Origin: an uncultured Flavobacteriales bacterium | Lineage (GTDB): Bacteria > Bacteroidota > Bacteroidia > Flavobacteriales > Crocinitomicaceae | Assembly (NCBI GenBank): GCA_946886545.1 | Contig: CAMPIU010000102.1 | Coordinates: 1-8,665 of the forward strand | Length of the DNA: 8,665 nucleotides | Direction of reading: 5' to 3' | Part shown: piece after piece, positions 1-6,747 of the stretch | Layout of the letters: each line of letters starts with the position of its first letter | Numbering within the stretch: the stretch's first letter is position 1 | Translations under genes and position numbers: made by a program | The notes under the pieces: generated by a model | Database searches by the model: none | The model's input: only the letters and a program-made list of their open reading frames with translations | What the model was told of the DNA's origin: nothing

Positions 1-1933
1 CCTTTGGTTTATCTCCGGAAATAACGGCTAATTTATAATTTGGAGCTAAAAGCTGAACCAGTTCTTTTAACTGAGTCCTTAGTTTCGATTGAAATGTAAA
101 AGTTCCTACCAATTTTCCTTCTGCAGCAAAGTAAACAGAGGATTCGTCAGTGTGTGGATCTTCCATGCCAACAAATTCAGCTGAACCAAGCCGGAACGAA
201 CCAAATGAAATCCCTTTGCCCGGAATTTCTACAGCCATGTCCTCAGAACCCGGATCGGCCAGTGAAAGGGAGAGCATCTCATGGATTCCTTTCGCATAGG
301 GATGAACAGCGTGTTTTGTCATTTGAAAAAGTGCCAGTTTCTCAATTTCGGTAAGGGTTCTTCCTTTGTACCCGATTTGTTTGTGATCTTGTTCGGTCAA
401 AGTCCCGGTTTTGTCAAAAACCAGGTAATTGCATTGCTGAATACGTTCAATGATTGCAGTATTCCGGAGATAGAAGCCGTTTTTTCCTAATACCCGCAAC
501 ATGTTTCCATAAACAAAGGGAACAGATAATGCCAAAGCACACGGACAGGCAACAATCAGGATTGCGGTTACAATTTCAGGAATTTGCATGGGATCTATCC
601 ACAACCAAACCAGTGAGGAACCAACAGCAAGAGCAAGCACTACTGCGATAAAATATTTCGAAATGCGATCCTGACGTGTCTGGAAAGTGAGTTCCGTGCG
701 TTTGGTATGACGGTCATTCCAAAGTTGGGTTAAAGTACTCCGTTCAGTTGTCTTAGATACTGCCAGTTGAATGGTTTCTCCAAAGTTTTTTCCTCCGGCA
801 TAAAGCAAATCACCTTTCTTCTTTTCAATCCAATCTGCTTCACCGCTGACAAAACTATAGTCTACAGTAGCTTTTTCAGTGAGTAAAATACAATCACAAG
901 GAATGATCTCTTCATTCCGGATGAAAATTTCATCACCGATCTGCAATTCATCAATCGGACAAAGTGAGGTGTTGGTAGTGTTTTTTTTGATTACAGCCAC
1001 AGGAAAATAGGATCTGAAATCACGCTCAAAAGAAAGCCACTGATACGTTTTTCCCTGAAACCATTTGCCGATTAGGAGGAAGAAGATAAATGCCGCGAAC
1101 GAATCCATATAACCGGGTCCTTCCTGGCTGAAAATGGCTACACAACTTCGGATATACAATGCCAGAATTCCAATTGCTATAGGAATATCCAGGTTCAAAC
1201 TTCGCATCCGAATCCCTGCGATTGCTGATTTAAAATAATCCTTTGCAGAAAAAAGCAACACAGGAATCGATACAGCGAAAGAAAGATAAGAACTCAAATT
1301 GCGAATTCCGGAGTAGCTGTGATCAATTCCCAAATATTCAGGAAAACTCCAAAGCATAATACTTCCGAACGCAAAACCGGCGATCCCCAATTGCAAAAGG
1401 AGACGCTTGTCGAAGGTTGAGGAAGATTTGTCAATGGATTTAAAATTGGGTTCATATCCTATTTTAGTGAGAAGTAAAGCCAGCTCTGAAAGCTTGATCA
1501 AGTCCGTGTTTACGGTAATTGTTGCGGTTTTCTTTGGAAAATGAACTGTGGCACGAACAATTCCCTCATGTAAGCGGTGCAAATGTTCCAATAAGAAGAT
1601 ACAGCTTGCGCAGTGGATCTGTGGCAAATGCAGGGTCAATTTGACACTGCTTCCTTCCTGGAAATCAATGTATTTTTTCCGTAATTCCAAATCATCCAAT
1701 ACAGAAAACGCTTCTTTAGCAGTGTTATTCGGACGAATACCAGCATTTGCATCCTGGTCATAATATGCCCCGAGCTCATGTGCGGAAAGCAGGAGATAGA
1801 CTTGTTTACATCCATTGCAGCAAAAGGCATGCTTGTCCGCATAAAATACGTTGGCCGGCAAAGCATCTTGGCAGTGGTAGCAATTGGTATTTTCTGTTTG
1901 TTTTTCCGTCATCACGTCTTCTGAAATTTTCAT
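1..1933 (-). CDS. ccoI: CcoI/FixI-type Cu(+)-transporting P1B ATPase, 3' part cut by the window edge
   Basis: This inner-membrane ATPase exports Cu(+) and, in its family, supplies copper for assembly of cbb3-type cytochrome oxidase. The 644 visible residues form one open frame. An N-terminal cysteine-rich metal-binding module has CxxC at 18-21 and FCCNGC at 37-42. It is followed by a heavy-metal-associated domain with CASC at 108-111, then membrane helices near 178-197, 213-230, 249-268, 275-293, 427-446 and 454-474. The actuator loop reads SGE (E365) rather than TGE. The transmembrane copper motif CPC is at 463-465, the phosphorylated Asp is D507 in DKTGT, and the nucleotide-domain HP is at 544-545. 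The reading stops just after an SGDK motif, so the GDGxND hinge and last two helices lie outside. The ATG directly follows the hemN stop codon with no gap; M8 is an alternative start. The double N-terminal metal-binding region and the hemN neighbour favour CcoI over a general CopA exporter. Confidence 0.88.
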   Translation of the reverse strand, partial: MKISEDVMTEKQTENTNCYHCQDALPANVFYADKHAFCCNGCKQVYLLLSAHELGAYYDQDANAGIRPNNTAKEAFSVLDDLELRKKYIDFQEGSSVKLTLHLPQIHCASCIFLLEHLHRLHEGIVRATVHFPKKTATITVNTDLIKLSELALLLTKIGYEPNFKSIDKSSSTFDKRLLLQLGIAGFAFGSIMLWSFPEYLGIDHSYSGIRNLSSYLSFAVSIPVLLFSAKDYFKSAIAGIRMRSLNLDIPIAIGILALYIRSCVAIFSQEGPGYMDSFAAFIFFLLIGKWFQGKTYQWLSFERDFRSYFPVAVIKKNTTNTSLCPIDELQIGDEIFIRNEEIIPCDCILLTEKATVDYSFVSGEADWIEKKKGDLLYAGGKNFGETIQLAVSKTTERSTLTQLWNDRHTKRTELTFQTRQDRISKYFIAVVLALAVGSSLVWLWIDPMQIPEIVTAILIVACPCALALSVPFVYGNMLRVLGKNGFYLRNTAIIERIQQCNYLVFDKTGTLTEQDHKQIGYKGRTLTEIEKLALFQMTKHAVHPYAKGIHEMLSLSLADPGSEDMAVEIPGKGISFGSFRLGSAEFVGMEDPHTDESSVYFAAEGKLVGTFTFQSKLRTQLKELVQLLAPNYKLAVISGDKPK

Positions 1934-3289
1934 CTAAATGGTCATGCTGAATTGTTTTACCGGGATCTGATCTTTCAGATAAGCATCGAATGCCATACAG
2001 CAATTTCGAACAAATGGAATTCCCTTGGGAAGAATACGGATGGTATTTTCAACCCATTCCACCAATCCGTCGGAAATGAGGTCGTGCAATTGTAATTCGA
2101 GTTCCAGTCGACTAAGTGTTGTTTTTTCCGGCAATTCGGTTTCAAAACGACACATCAGATTTAAGATATGTTTGCGGATTTCCTGATCGGATTGACTCAT
2201 TTGATGTCCCCTGGTAATAGGCAATTGACCATTTTCTATTTTTTCAAGATAACGGGTCACTGTTTTCTCATTTTGTGCAAAACCGAATGTGCATTCTGAA
2301 ATAGCAGACATTCCAAGTCCGATCAACAAGCTGGATTGATTGGGTGTGTATCCCATGAAGTTACGATGAAGTCTTTTTTCTGCCGCGGCAAGTGCTAAGG
2401 GGTCGTTTGGAAGTGCAAAGTGATCCATCCCGATTTCTACGTATCCATTTGTTACGAAAGCTTGTTTGGCCATTTCGTAAAGCATTCGTTTCAAATTTGC
2501 ATCCGGAAGGTCTTGTTCGCTGTATCCGCGCTGTCCGGTTCCTTTGATCCAGGGTACATGGGCGTAAGAATAGAGAGAAACCCTTTGAGGTTTTAGTTCC
2601 AATGTTTTTAAAATAGTTTCTTTAAACCCGGAAAGTGTTTGTTTGGGAAGTCCATAGACCAAATCATGTGAAATCTCATTGAATCCGTTACTTTTAGCCG
2701 CTTGGTGACAGTTGCTGACCTGTTCAAATGTTTGAATACGATGAATTGCCTGCTGAACAATAGGGTCGTAATCCTGGATTCCAAAACTCACCCTGCGAAA
2801 ACCTTGTTCATTAAGTACCTGCAAATGCTCAAGGCTCGTGGAATTAGGATGTGCTTCAAAACTCAACTCAGCTTGTGTCGTAAATGGGAAAATAAGTTTA
2901 ATTCCTTCTATCAATCGTTTCAATTCTTTCGGATCAAAGAAAGTGGGAGTTCCACCACCTAAATGAAGTTCATGAATTTGAGAATCCTTATCCAGAGAAT
3001 CAGCAAGAATTCGCCATTCTTTTAAGACCGCATTAATATACCTGCTTTCTACGTCATGATTCGTAGTAATGTGTTTGTGGCAGCCGCAAAATGTGCAGAG
3101 CGAGTCACAATAGGGAAGGTGGATATAGATGGCCAGGTATTTTGATTGATCGTTTTGCTGCGAAGTTTTGACCAAACTGCACCATTTATCTGTTTCCCAT
3201 TGCATTACATTCCAGTAAGGAACTGTCGGATAAGAAGTATATCTTGGACCAGGCACATTGTACTTTGCAATAAGATCCGGTTTTGTCAT
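1934..3289 (-). CDS. hemN: oxygen-independent coproporphyrinogen III oxidase
   Basis: This cytoplasmic radical-SAM enzyme decarboxylates two propionates of coproporphyrinogen III to give protoporphyrinogen IX without oxygen, so that heme can be made under low oxygen. From the ATG it is 451 residues, close to E. coli HemN (457). The N-terminal GPRYTSYPT segment at 14-22 is typical of true HemN rather than HemW-like proteins. The radical-SAM cluster motif is C61-x3-C65-x2-C68, followed by C70, which matches the HemN CxxxCxxCxC signature. LGGGTP at 110-115 is the glycine-rich SAM-binding segment. A TTG at 3304 would extend the protein by five residues, but it lies inside the predicted -7 promoter element. 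The ATG at 3289 is therefore preferred. It is co-oriented with the copper ATPase and almost surely co-transcribed, as the stop and next start are adjacent. It is divergent from the Crp/Fnr gene, with an FNR-type palindrome between them. Confidence 0.95.
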   Translation of the reverse strand: MTKPDLIAKYNVPGPRYTSYPTVPYWNVMQWETDKWCSLVKTSQQNDQSKYLAIYIHLPYCDSLCTFCGCHKHITTNHDVESRYINAVLKEWRILADSLDKDSQIHELHLGGGTPTFFDPKELKRLIEGIKLIFPFTTQAELSFEAHPNSTSLEHLQVLNEQGFRRVSFGIQDYDPIVQQAIHRIQTFEQVSNCHQAAKSNGFNEISHDLVYGLPKQTLSGFKETILKTLELKPQRVSLYSYAHVPWIKGTGQRGYSEQDLPDANLKRMLYEMAKQAFVTNGYVEIGMDHFALPNDPLALAAAEKRLHRNFMGYTPNQSSLLIGLGMSAISECTFGFAQNEKTVTRYLEKIENGQLPITRGHQMSQSDQEIRKHILNLMCRFETELPEKTTLSRLELELQLHDLISDGLVEWVENTIRILPKGIPFVRNCCMAFDAYLKDQIPVKQFSMTI

Positions 3290-3301
3290 GACTTTTTTTT
3301 G

Positions 3302-3332
3302 CAAAACTAAGCGCTATATCCGGCGCAAAAAA
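3302..3332 (-). promoter_or_regulatory. predicted hemN-ccoI promoter (Bacteroidota type)
   Basis: Read on the minus strand, TAGTTTTG (3309 to 3302) fits the Bacteroidota -7 consensus TAnnTTTG exactly. A T-run ending in G (3332 to 3326) lies 16-19 bp upstream and can serve as the -33 element (TTTG). The predicted transcription start near 3298 leaves a leader of about 9 nt before the hemN ATG. The FNR-type palindrome abuts the -33 side, centred about 40 bp upstream of that start. Positions are inferred from sequence only. Confidence 0.6.
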
Positions 3333-3345
3333 TGATGTACATCAG
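3332..3345. promoter_or_regulatory. FNR-type operator shared by divergent promoters
   Basis: ATGATGTACATCAG contains the perfect 12-bp palindrome TGATGTACATCA. It matches the core of the FNR box TTGAT-N4-ATCAA, with only the outermost base of each half-site different. It lies almost midway between the two oppositely directed TAnnTTTG elements, 23 bp from the nearest edge of one and 25 bp from that of the other. Its centre is about 40-43 bp upstream of both predicted transcription starts, the classic class II activator position. The adjacent Crp/Fnr gene is the natural candidate to bind it. Confidence 0.65.
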
Positions 3346-3346
3346 C

Positions 3347-3377
3347 TTTCCTGAATTCAGTATTTTAGCTAACTTTG
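3347..3377 (+). promoter_or_regulatory. predicted promoter of the Crp/Fnr gene
   Basis: TAACTTTG at 3370-3377 fits the Bacteroidota -7 consensus TAnnTTTG exactly. TTTC at 3347-3350, one base from the -33 consensus TTTG, lies 19 bp upstream. The predicted start is near 3381-3383, giving a leader of about 22-24 nt before the ATG at 3405. The FNR-type palindrome ends two bases before the -33 element, which allows autoregulation. Confidence 0.6.
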
Positions 3378-3404
3378 CGGAAAAATTAGTGCACAAAACA
3401 AGCT

Positions 3405-4100
3405 ATGGTAGAAAAATCGCATAAACATGTGAGCTGTGAAGCTTGTGCTGTCAGAACCAATAGTTTGTTTGGACATTTCACCCCTGCCGAGGTAAGTGAA
3501 TTGAATCATCATAAATCGTGTCAGTTTTATAAAAAGAATCAAACCATTTTCGTAGAAGGCAGTTTCCCAAGGGGAGTTTTCTGCATCAATCATGGGAAAG
3601 TGAAGGTTTACGCTTTAGGCGATGAAGGAAAAGAACAAATCGTTCATATAGCAAAGGCCGGAGAAGTTATTGGTTTCAGAGCGATGCTAAGCGGGGAGCA
3701 ATACAAGCTGTCAGCTTCCACCTTAGAAGATTCCAATCTGTGTTTCGTTTCAAAAGATGATTTCCTGAACATGATGGATACGAACGCAAGTTTAAGGAAT
3801 TCGTTGATCCAGGAATTATCAAAAGAATTGGGTGAACGTGCTATTTTTATTACCAACCTGGCTCAAAAAACCGTTCGTGAGCGTTTGGCTTATTCCTTGG
3901 TGATCCTGGCAGATATTTATGGAGATGAACCGATCAATTTATCACGCGAGGATTTGGCCAATTTCGTTGGAACGGCAACAGAAACATTGATCCGTTTGCT
4001 TAAAGACATGAAGGAAGAAGGTTTTATTGATACGCAAACCCGTAAGATCTTCATTCTCAGAAAAGAAGAACTGATTCAACTTGCCGGAGGAAACCGCTGA
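3405..4100 (+). CDS. Crp/Fnr-family transcriptional regulator, likely oxygen/redox responsive
   Basis: This 231-residue cytoplasmic DNA-binding protein has an N-terminal cyclic-nucleotide-binding-like sensor domain (about 20-135), a long dimerisation helix (about 140-172) and a C-terminal winged helix-turn-helix (about 178-222). The recognition helix around GTATETLIRLL keeps E193 and R197, the residues corresponding to FNR E209 and R213 that read the TGA core; FNR S212 is I196 here. Cysteines are at 11, 14, 39, 60 and 113. C11-x2-C14 near the N-terminus and C113 in the position of FNR C122 resemble cluster ligands, but the third close-spaced N-terminal Cys of FNR is absent. An Fe-S sensor is therefore plausible but unproven. 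Its position next to hemN and ccoI, with an FNR-type site between, points to control of microaerobic respiration. cAMP binding is unlikely from context. The ATG follows a good promoter; no Shine-Dalgarno is seen. Confidence 0.88.
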   Translation: MVEKSHKHVSCEACAVRTNSLFGHFTPAEVSELNHHKSCQFYKKNQTIFVEGSFPRGVFCINHGKVKVYALGDEGKEQIVHIAKAGEVIGFRAMLSGEQYKLSASTLEDSNLCFVSKDDFLNMMDTNASLRNSLIQELSKELGERAIFITNLAQKTVRERLAYSLVILADIYGDEPINLSREDLANFVGTATETLIRLLKDMKEEGFIDTQTRKIFILRKEELIQLAGGNR

Positions 4101-4168
4101 TGTTTTTCCAATTAGTTAGCACTACGGTATAGTTTTCAACAATTATAAGCGGTACTTGGATAAACTTC

Positions 4169-4176
4169 TAATTTTA
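4169..4176 (+). promoter_or_regulatory. possible pepT -7 element
   Basis: TAATTTTA differs from the Bacteroidota TAnnTTTG element only in the last base and lies 17 bp before the pepT ATG. No -33 TTTG is visible at the usual spacing, so this is a weak candidate. The rest of the 93-bp gap after the Crp/Fnr gene shows no convincing terminator. Confidence 0.25.
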
Positions 4177-4193
4177 GAGAAAAATCTATTCCA

Positions 4194-5441
4194 ATGAAAA
4201 ATGCCCCATATTCGGTAGAGGAGCGCTTTGTTCGCTATGTGCAGATTGATACCACAGCAGATCCCAATTCAACTTCTTTTCCGTCAAGTGAAAAACAAAA
4301 AGACCTTTCTCATTTATTGGTAAAAGAATTAAAAGCTTTGGGAATCGAAGATGTTGAAGCTGATCAGTGGGGATACGTTTATGCAACCATTCCTGCAACT
4401 TCAGCCAAAGAAAACATTCCAACTATTTGCTTCTGCTCCCACATGGACACTGCTCCGGATTGTTCAGGGACAAATGTGAAACCAATCATACACCGCAATT
4501 ATACCGGGGAACCCATTACACTTCCGGATGATCCGACGCAGATCATTACCACTGAAAAACATGCTTACCTGAAAGAAAAGATCGGTGATGACCTGATCAC
4601 AGCTTCCGGATTGACTTTATTGGGAGCCGATGACAAAGCTGGAGTTGCCATTATTATGGATCTGGCAGAGCAATTGATGAAAAAGAAGGAAATTCCTCAT
4701 GGAAAAATCCGGATTTTGTTCACTCCTGATGAAGAAGTTGGAAGAGGAGTGGAGCAATTGGACATGAAAAAACTTAGGGCTGATTTCGGATATACCTTAG
4801 ATTCCGGAGAGCTGGGAGCTATTGAAGATGAATCTTTCTCAGCAGATGCAATGACTTTCGTGATTACAGGTGTAAGTGCACATCCGGGATATGCAAAAGG
4901 AAAAATGGTACATGCTATGAAGGTGGCAAGTGCTTTTATCAATGCTTTACCAAAAGATGAATGGTCGCCGGAAAGCACCAAAGGAAGAGAAGGGTTTGTT
5001 CACCCGACGGCAATTTCAGGTGGTTTGGAAGAAGTAACGGTAAGTTTCATCATCCGGGATCATGTGACTGCGAAGTTGGCGGAGTATGAAACCCGTTTGG
5101 AAGGGATTTTAAAAGAGATTGTTGCGCAATTTCCGGGATCAGCTTATACTTCAAAAGTGACGGAGCAGTACCGCAATATGAAAGAGATCATAAAAGACGT
5201 TCCTTTTGTTACGGATTATGCGATTGAAGCAATGAAGAATGCCGGAATCACTCCAAAACCAACTATTATTCGAGGTGGAACGGATGGTTCGCGGATGTCA
5301 TTTATGGGCTTGCCTTGTCCTAATATTTTTACCGGAGAAATGGCAATTCACAGCAGACATGAGTACGTAAGTGTTCAGGATATGCAAAAAGCAGTAGATA
5401 CTTTGGTAGAGCTGGTACAAATTTGGGAGAAACATCAATGA
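4194..5441 (+). CDS. pepT: peptidase T (aminotripeptidase, M20 family)
   Basis: This cytoplasmic dizinc aminopeptidase releases the N-terminal residue of tripeptides and works in peptide turnover. It is 415 residues, close to enterobacterial PepT (about 408). The M20 ligand set is complete: H83 and D85 in SHMDTAPD, the bridging D146 in GADDKAG, the catalytic/ligand pair E180-E181 in PDEEVGRG, D203 in LDSGELG, and a C-terminal His (H389, in the HSRHEYV segment). The dimerisation/lid domain lies between about 215 and 325. There is no signal peptide. The starting motif (SVEERFVRYVQIDT) matches the family's N-terminus, supporting the ATG at 4194. It is the first of three co-directed metabolic genes, but the 115-bp repeat-filled gap after it argues against a tight operon. 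The full-length match makes PepT much more likely than another M20 member. Confidence 0.95.
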   Translation: MKNAPYSVEERFVRYVQIDTTADPNSTSFPSSEKQKDLSHLLVKELKALGIEDVEADQWGYVYATIPATSAKENIPTICFCSHMDTAPDCSGTNVKPIIHRNYTGEPITLPDDPTQIITTEKHAYLKEKIGDDLITASGLTLLGADDKAGVAIIMDLAEQLMKKKEIPHGKIRILFTPDEEVGRGVEQLDMKKLRADFGYTLDSGELGAIEDESFSADAMTFVITGVSAHPGYAKGKMVHAMKVASAFINALPKDEWSPESTKGREGFVHPTAISGGLEEVTVSFIIRDHVTAKLAEYETRLEGILKEIVAQFPGSAYTSKVTEQYRNMKEIIKDVPFVTDYAIEAMKNAGITPKPTIIRGGTDGSRMSFMGLPCPNIFTGEMAIHSRHEYVSVQDMQKAVDTLVELVQIWEKHQ

Positions 5442-5454
5442 ATTGACAATTGAG

Positions 5455-5472
5455 TCCCGATAGCTATCGGGA
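5455..5472. repeat. perfect 18-bp palindrome downstream of pepT
   Basis: TCCCGATAGCTATCGGGA is its own reverse complement. As RNA it can form a 7-bp stem with an AGCT loop, but no U-run follows on either strand, so it is a poor intrinsic terminator. It starts 13 bp after the pepT stop, just beyond a small inverted repeat AATTGACAATT (5441-5451). I recall similar CCCGAT...ATCGGG palindromes as multi-copy intergenic sequences in flavobacterial genomes. That is memory, not a search result. Confidence 0.7.
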
Positions 5473-5474
5473 TT

Positions 5475-5534
5475 AAAATGGAAAAGAGAATTAGCAGATT
5501 TTAGAAGTTTCATTTCTTTTCAATTCTCCATTTT
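5475..5534. repeat. imperfect long-range inverted repeat before the class V gene
   Basis: AAAATGG (5475-5481) and AGAATT (5487-5492), separated by a 5-nt bulge, are complementary to AATTCT and CCATTTT, which are contiguous at 5522-5534. The transcript could fold into a 13-bp bulged hairpin with a loop of about 29 nt. Together with the adjacent 18-bp palindrome it fills most of the 115-bp gap, which suggests a folded intergenic element. Confidence 0.5.
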
Positions 5535-5548
5535 CAATTTTACATTTT
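5517..5548 (+). repeat. 14-bp tandem repeat, about 2.3 copies
   Basis: TTTTCAATTCTCCA (5517-5530) is followed by TTTTCAATTTTACA (5531-5544) and a further TTTT. The two full units differ at three positions. The repeat overlaps the right arm of the inverted repeat and the predicted promoter of the next gene. Confidence 0.5.
5518..5548 (+). promoter_or_regulatory. possible promoter of the class V enzyme gene
   Basis: TACATTTT at 5541-5548 is one base from TAnnTTTG. TTTC at 5518-5521 lies 19 bp upstream, the same arrangement as the Crp/Fnr promoter. The leader would be only a few nucleotides before the ATG at 5557. The region is AT-rich and repetitive, so chance matches are possible. Confidence 0.35.
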
Positions 5549-5556
5549 AGTGAACT

Positions 5557-6747
5557 ATGGAAAATCAATCAGAAAATATCGTTTACAGTGATTTAAAGGA
5601 GGCCTTTTTGCTTCGTGAGGATATCGCCTTTCTGAATTTCGGTTCTTTTGGGGCTTGTCCGAAACCTGTTTTCGAGGAATATCAGAGATTTCAGCGTGAA
5701 TTGGAGTATGAACCGGTGCAATTTATTATTAATAAGGGGCCGAAATACCTGGAAGAAAGTAGGATTCGCCTGGCGGAATACCTGACATGTAGTGCGGATG
5801 ATTTGGTTTATGTTCCGAATCCGACTTATGCCGTAAACATTGTTGCACGATCATTGGACCTGAAACCAGGTGATGAGGTGTTGACTACCAATATTGAGTA
5901 TGGTGCCTGTGATAGAACCTGGGATTTTTATTGTGGAGAAAAGAAGGCAAAATATATTAAGCAAGCTATCTCATTGCCTATAAAATCAAAAGAAGCGTTT
6001 TTAGACGATTTCCGGAAAGGTTTTACTGATAGAACAAGATTGGTCTTCATTTCGCAAATAACATCAGCTACAGGGCTAATTTTGCCTGTAAAGGAGATTT
6101 GTGAGGAAGCAAAGCAAAGAGGTTTACCGGTTTTTATTGATGGCGCTCATGTTCCGGGACATATTCCTTTGAATTTAGAAAGTTTAGGTCCTGATTTTTA
6201 CACAGGTGCTTGTCATAAATGGATGATGACCCCAAAAGGTTCAAGCTTTCTTTATGTGAAGCAAGAACATCAAAAACAGTTAGATCCATTGATTGTGAGT
6301 TGGGGATATCAGGCAGATTTTCCAAGTCATTCACAATTTCTGGATTATCATCAGTTCAATGGAACACGTGATTTTTCAGCTTATCTGACTATTCCGAAAG
6401 CAATTGATTTTATGAAATGGAATGATTGGTGGGGAGTTGCGGAAGATTGCAGAATCCTGGTTCAAAAATGGTTGCCAAAATTATGTGAGTTAGTAGGTTC
6501 AGAGCCTTTAACTCCGGTAAATGATGAGTTTATCGGTCAAATGGGGAGTATTCCCGTTCAATGTGAAAATCCAATGGAATTGAAGCTGATCTTGTACAAT
6601 GAATTCAAGATTGAGATTCCGGTAATGGTGCAAAACGGTCAGTCCTATGTTCGTTTTTCGATCAATGCGTTTAATAAGGAGGATGATTTGGTGAAACTGG
6701 AAAAAGCGCTTATTGATTTAAAAGAAAGAAAGTTGATTTGTAATTAA
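5557..6747 (+). CDS. class V aminotransferase-fold PLP enzyme, isopenicillin-N-epimerase-like
   Basis: This 396-residue cytoplasmic protein has the fold-type I PLP pattern of aminotransferase class V. The N-terminal segment NFGSFGACP (27-35) is the substrate-side loop seen in isopenicillin-N-epimerase-like members. D195 in IDGAHVPG contacts the PLP ring nitrogen, and K221 in GACHKWMMTPKG is the Schiff-base lysine with the family's preceding His. SYVRFSINAFN near 368-378 is the C-terminal part with the conserved carboxylate-binding Arg (R371). Nothing suggests a cysteine desulfurase: there is no catalytic-Cys loop and no Fe-S partner nearby. Members of this group include racemases/epimerases, desulfurases and lyases, so the substrate cannot be named. 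The neighbours pepT and aroK give no pathway clue. The ATG at 5557 precedes the conserved N-terminus by a normal distance. The last base of the TAA stop is the first base of the following repeat element. Confidence 0.85.
   Translation: MENQSENIVYSDLKEAFLLREDIAFLNFGSFGACPKPVFEEYQRFQRELEYEPVQFIINKGPKYLEESRIRLAEYLTCSADDLVYVPNPTYAVNIVARSLDLKPGDEVLTTNIEYGACDRTWDFYCGEKKAKYIKQAISLPIKSKEAFLDDFRKGFTDRTRLVFISQITSATGLILPVKEICEEAKQRGLPVFIDGAHVPGHIPLNLESLGPDFYTGACHKWMMTPKGSSFLYVKQEHQKQLDPLIVSWGYQADFPSHSQFLDYHQFNGTRDFSAYLTIPKAIDFMKWNDWWGVAEDCRILVQKWLPKLCELVGSEPLTPVNDEFIGQMGSIPVQCENPMELKLILYNEFKIEIPVMVQNGQSYVRFSINAFNKEDDLVKLEKALIDLKERKLICN

Noticed and set aside
154..651. Three short plus-strand open frames opposite the copper ATPase
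   Set aside because: They have no recognisable motifs and lie antisense to a well-supported coding frame with intact P-type ATPase motifs.
1548..2003. Short cysteine-containing frames around the ATPase start on both strands
   Set aside because: They are shadows of the ATPase metal-binding region and hemN end in other frames, without independent support.
3290..3304. TTG at 3304 as the hemN start, adding five residues
   Set aside because: The codon lies within the TAGTTTTG -7 element and upstream of the predicted transcription start; the ATG at 3289 gives the typical HemN N-terminus.
3405..3480. Loss of the third FNR-type cysteine as evidence of a degenerate regulator
   Set aside because: The rest of the protein is intact, five cysteines remain, and Bacteroidota homologues as I recall them use this spacing; it is more likely a subfamily trait.
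4093..4153. ACCGCT (4093-4098) with AGCGGT (4148-4153) as a terminator hairpin after the Crp/Fnr gene
   Set aside because: The stem is only 6 bp with a 49-nt loop, and no T-run follows; likely chance.
5455..5472. The 18-bp palindrome as an intrinsic terminator of pepT
   Set aside because: No T-run follows on either strand; the sequence after it is ATTAAAATGG-like on the plus strand.
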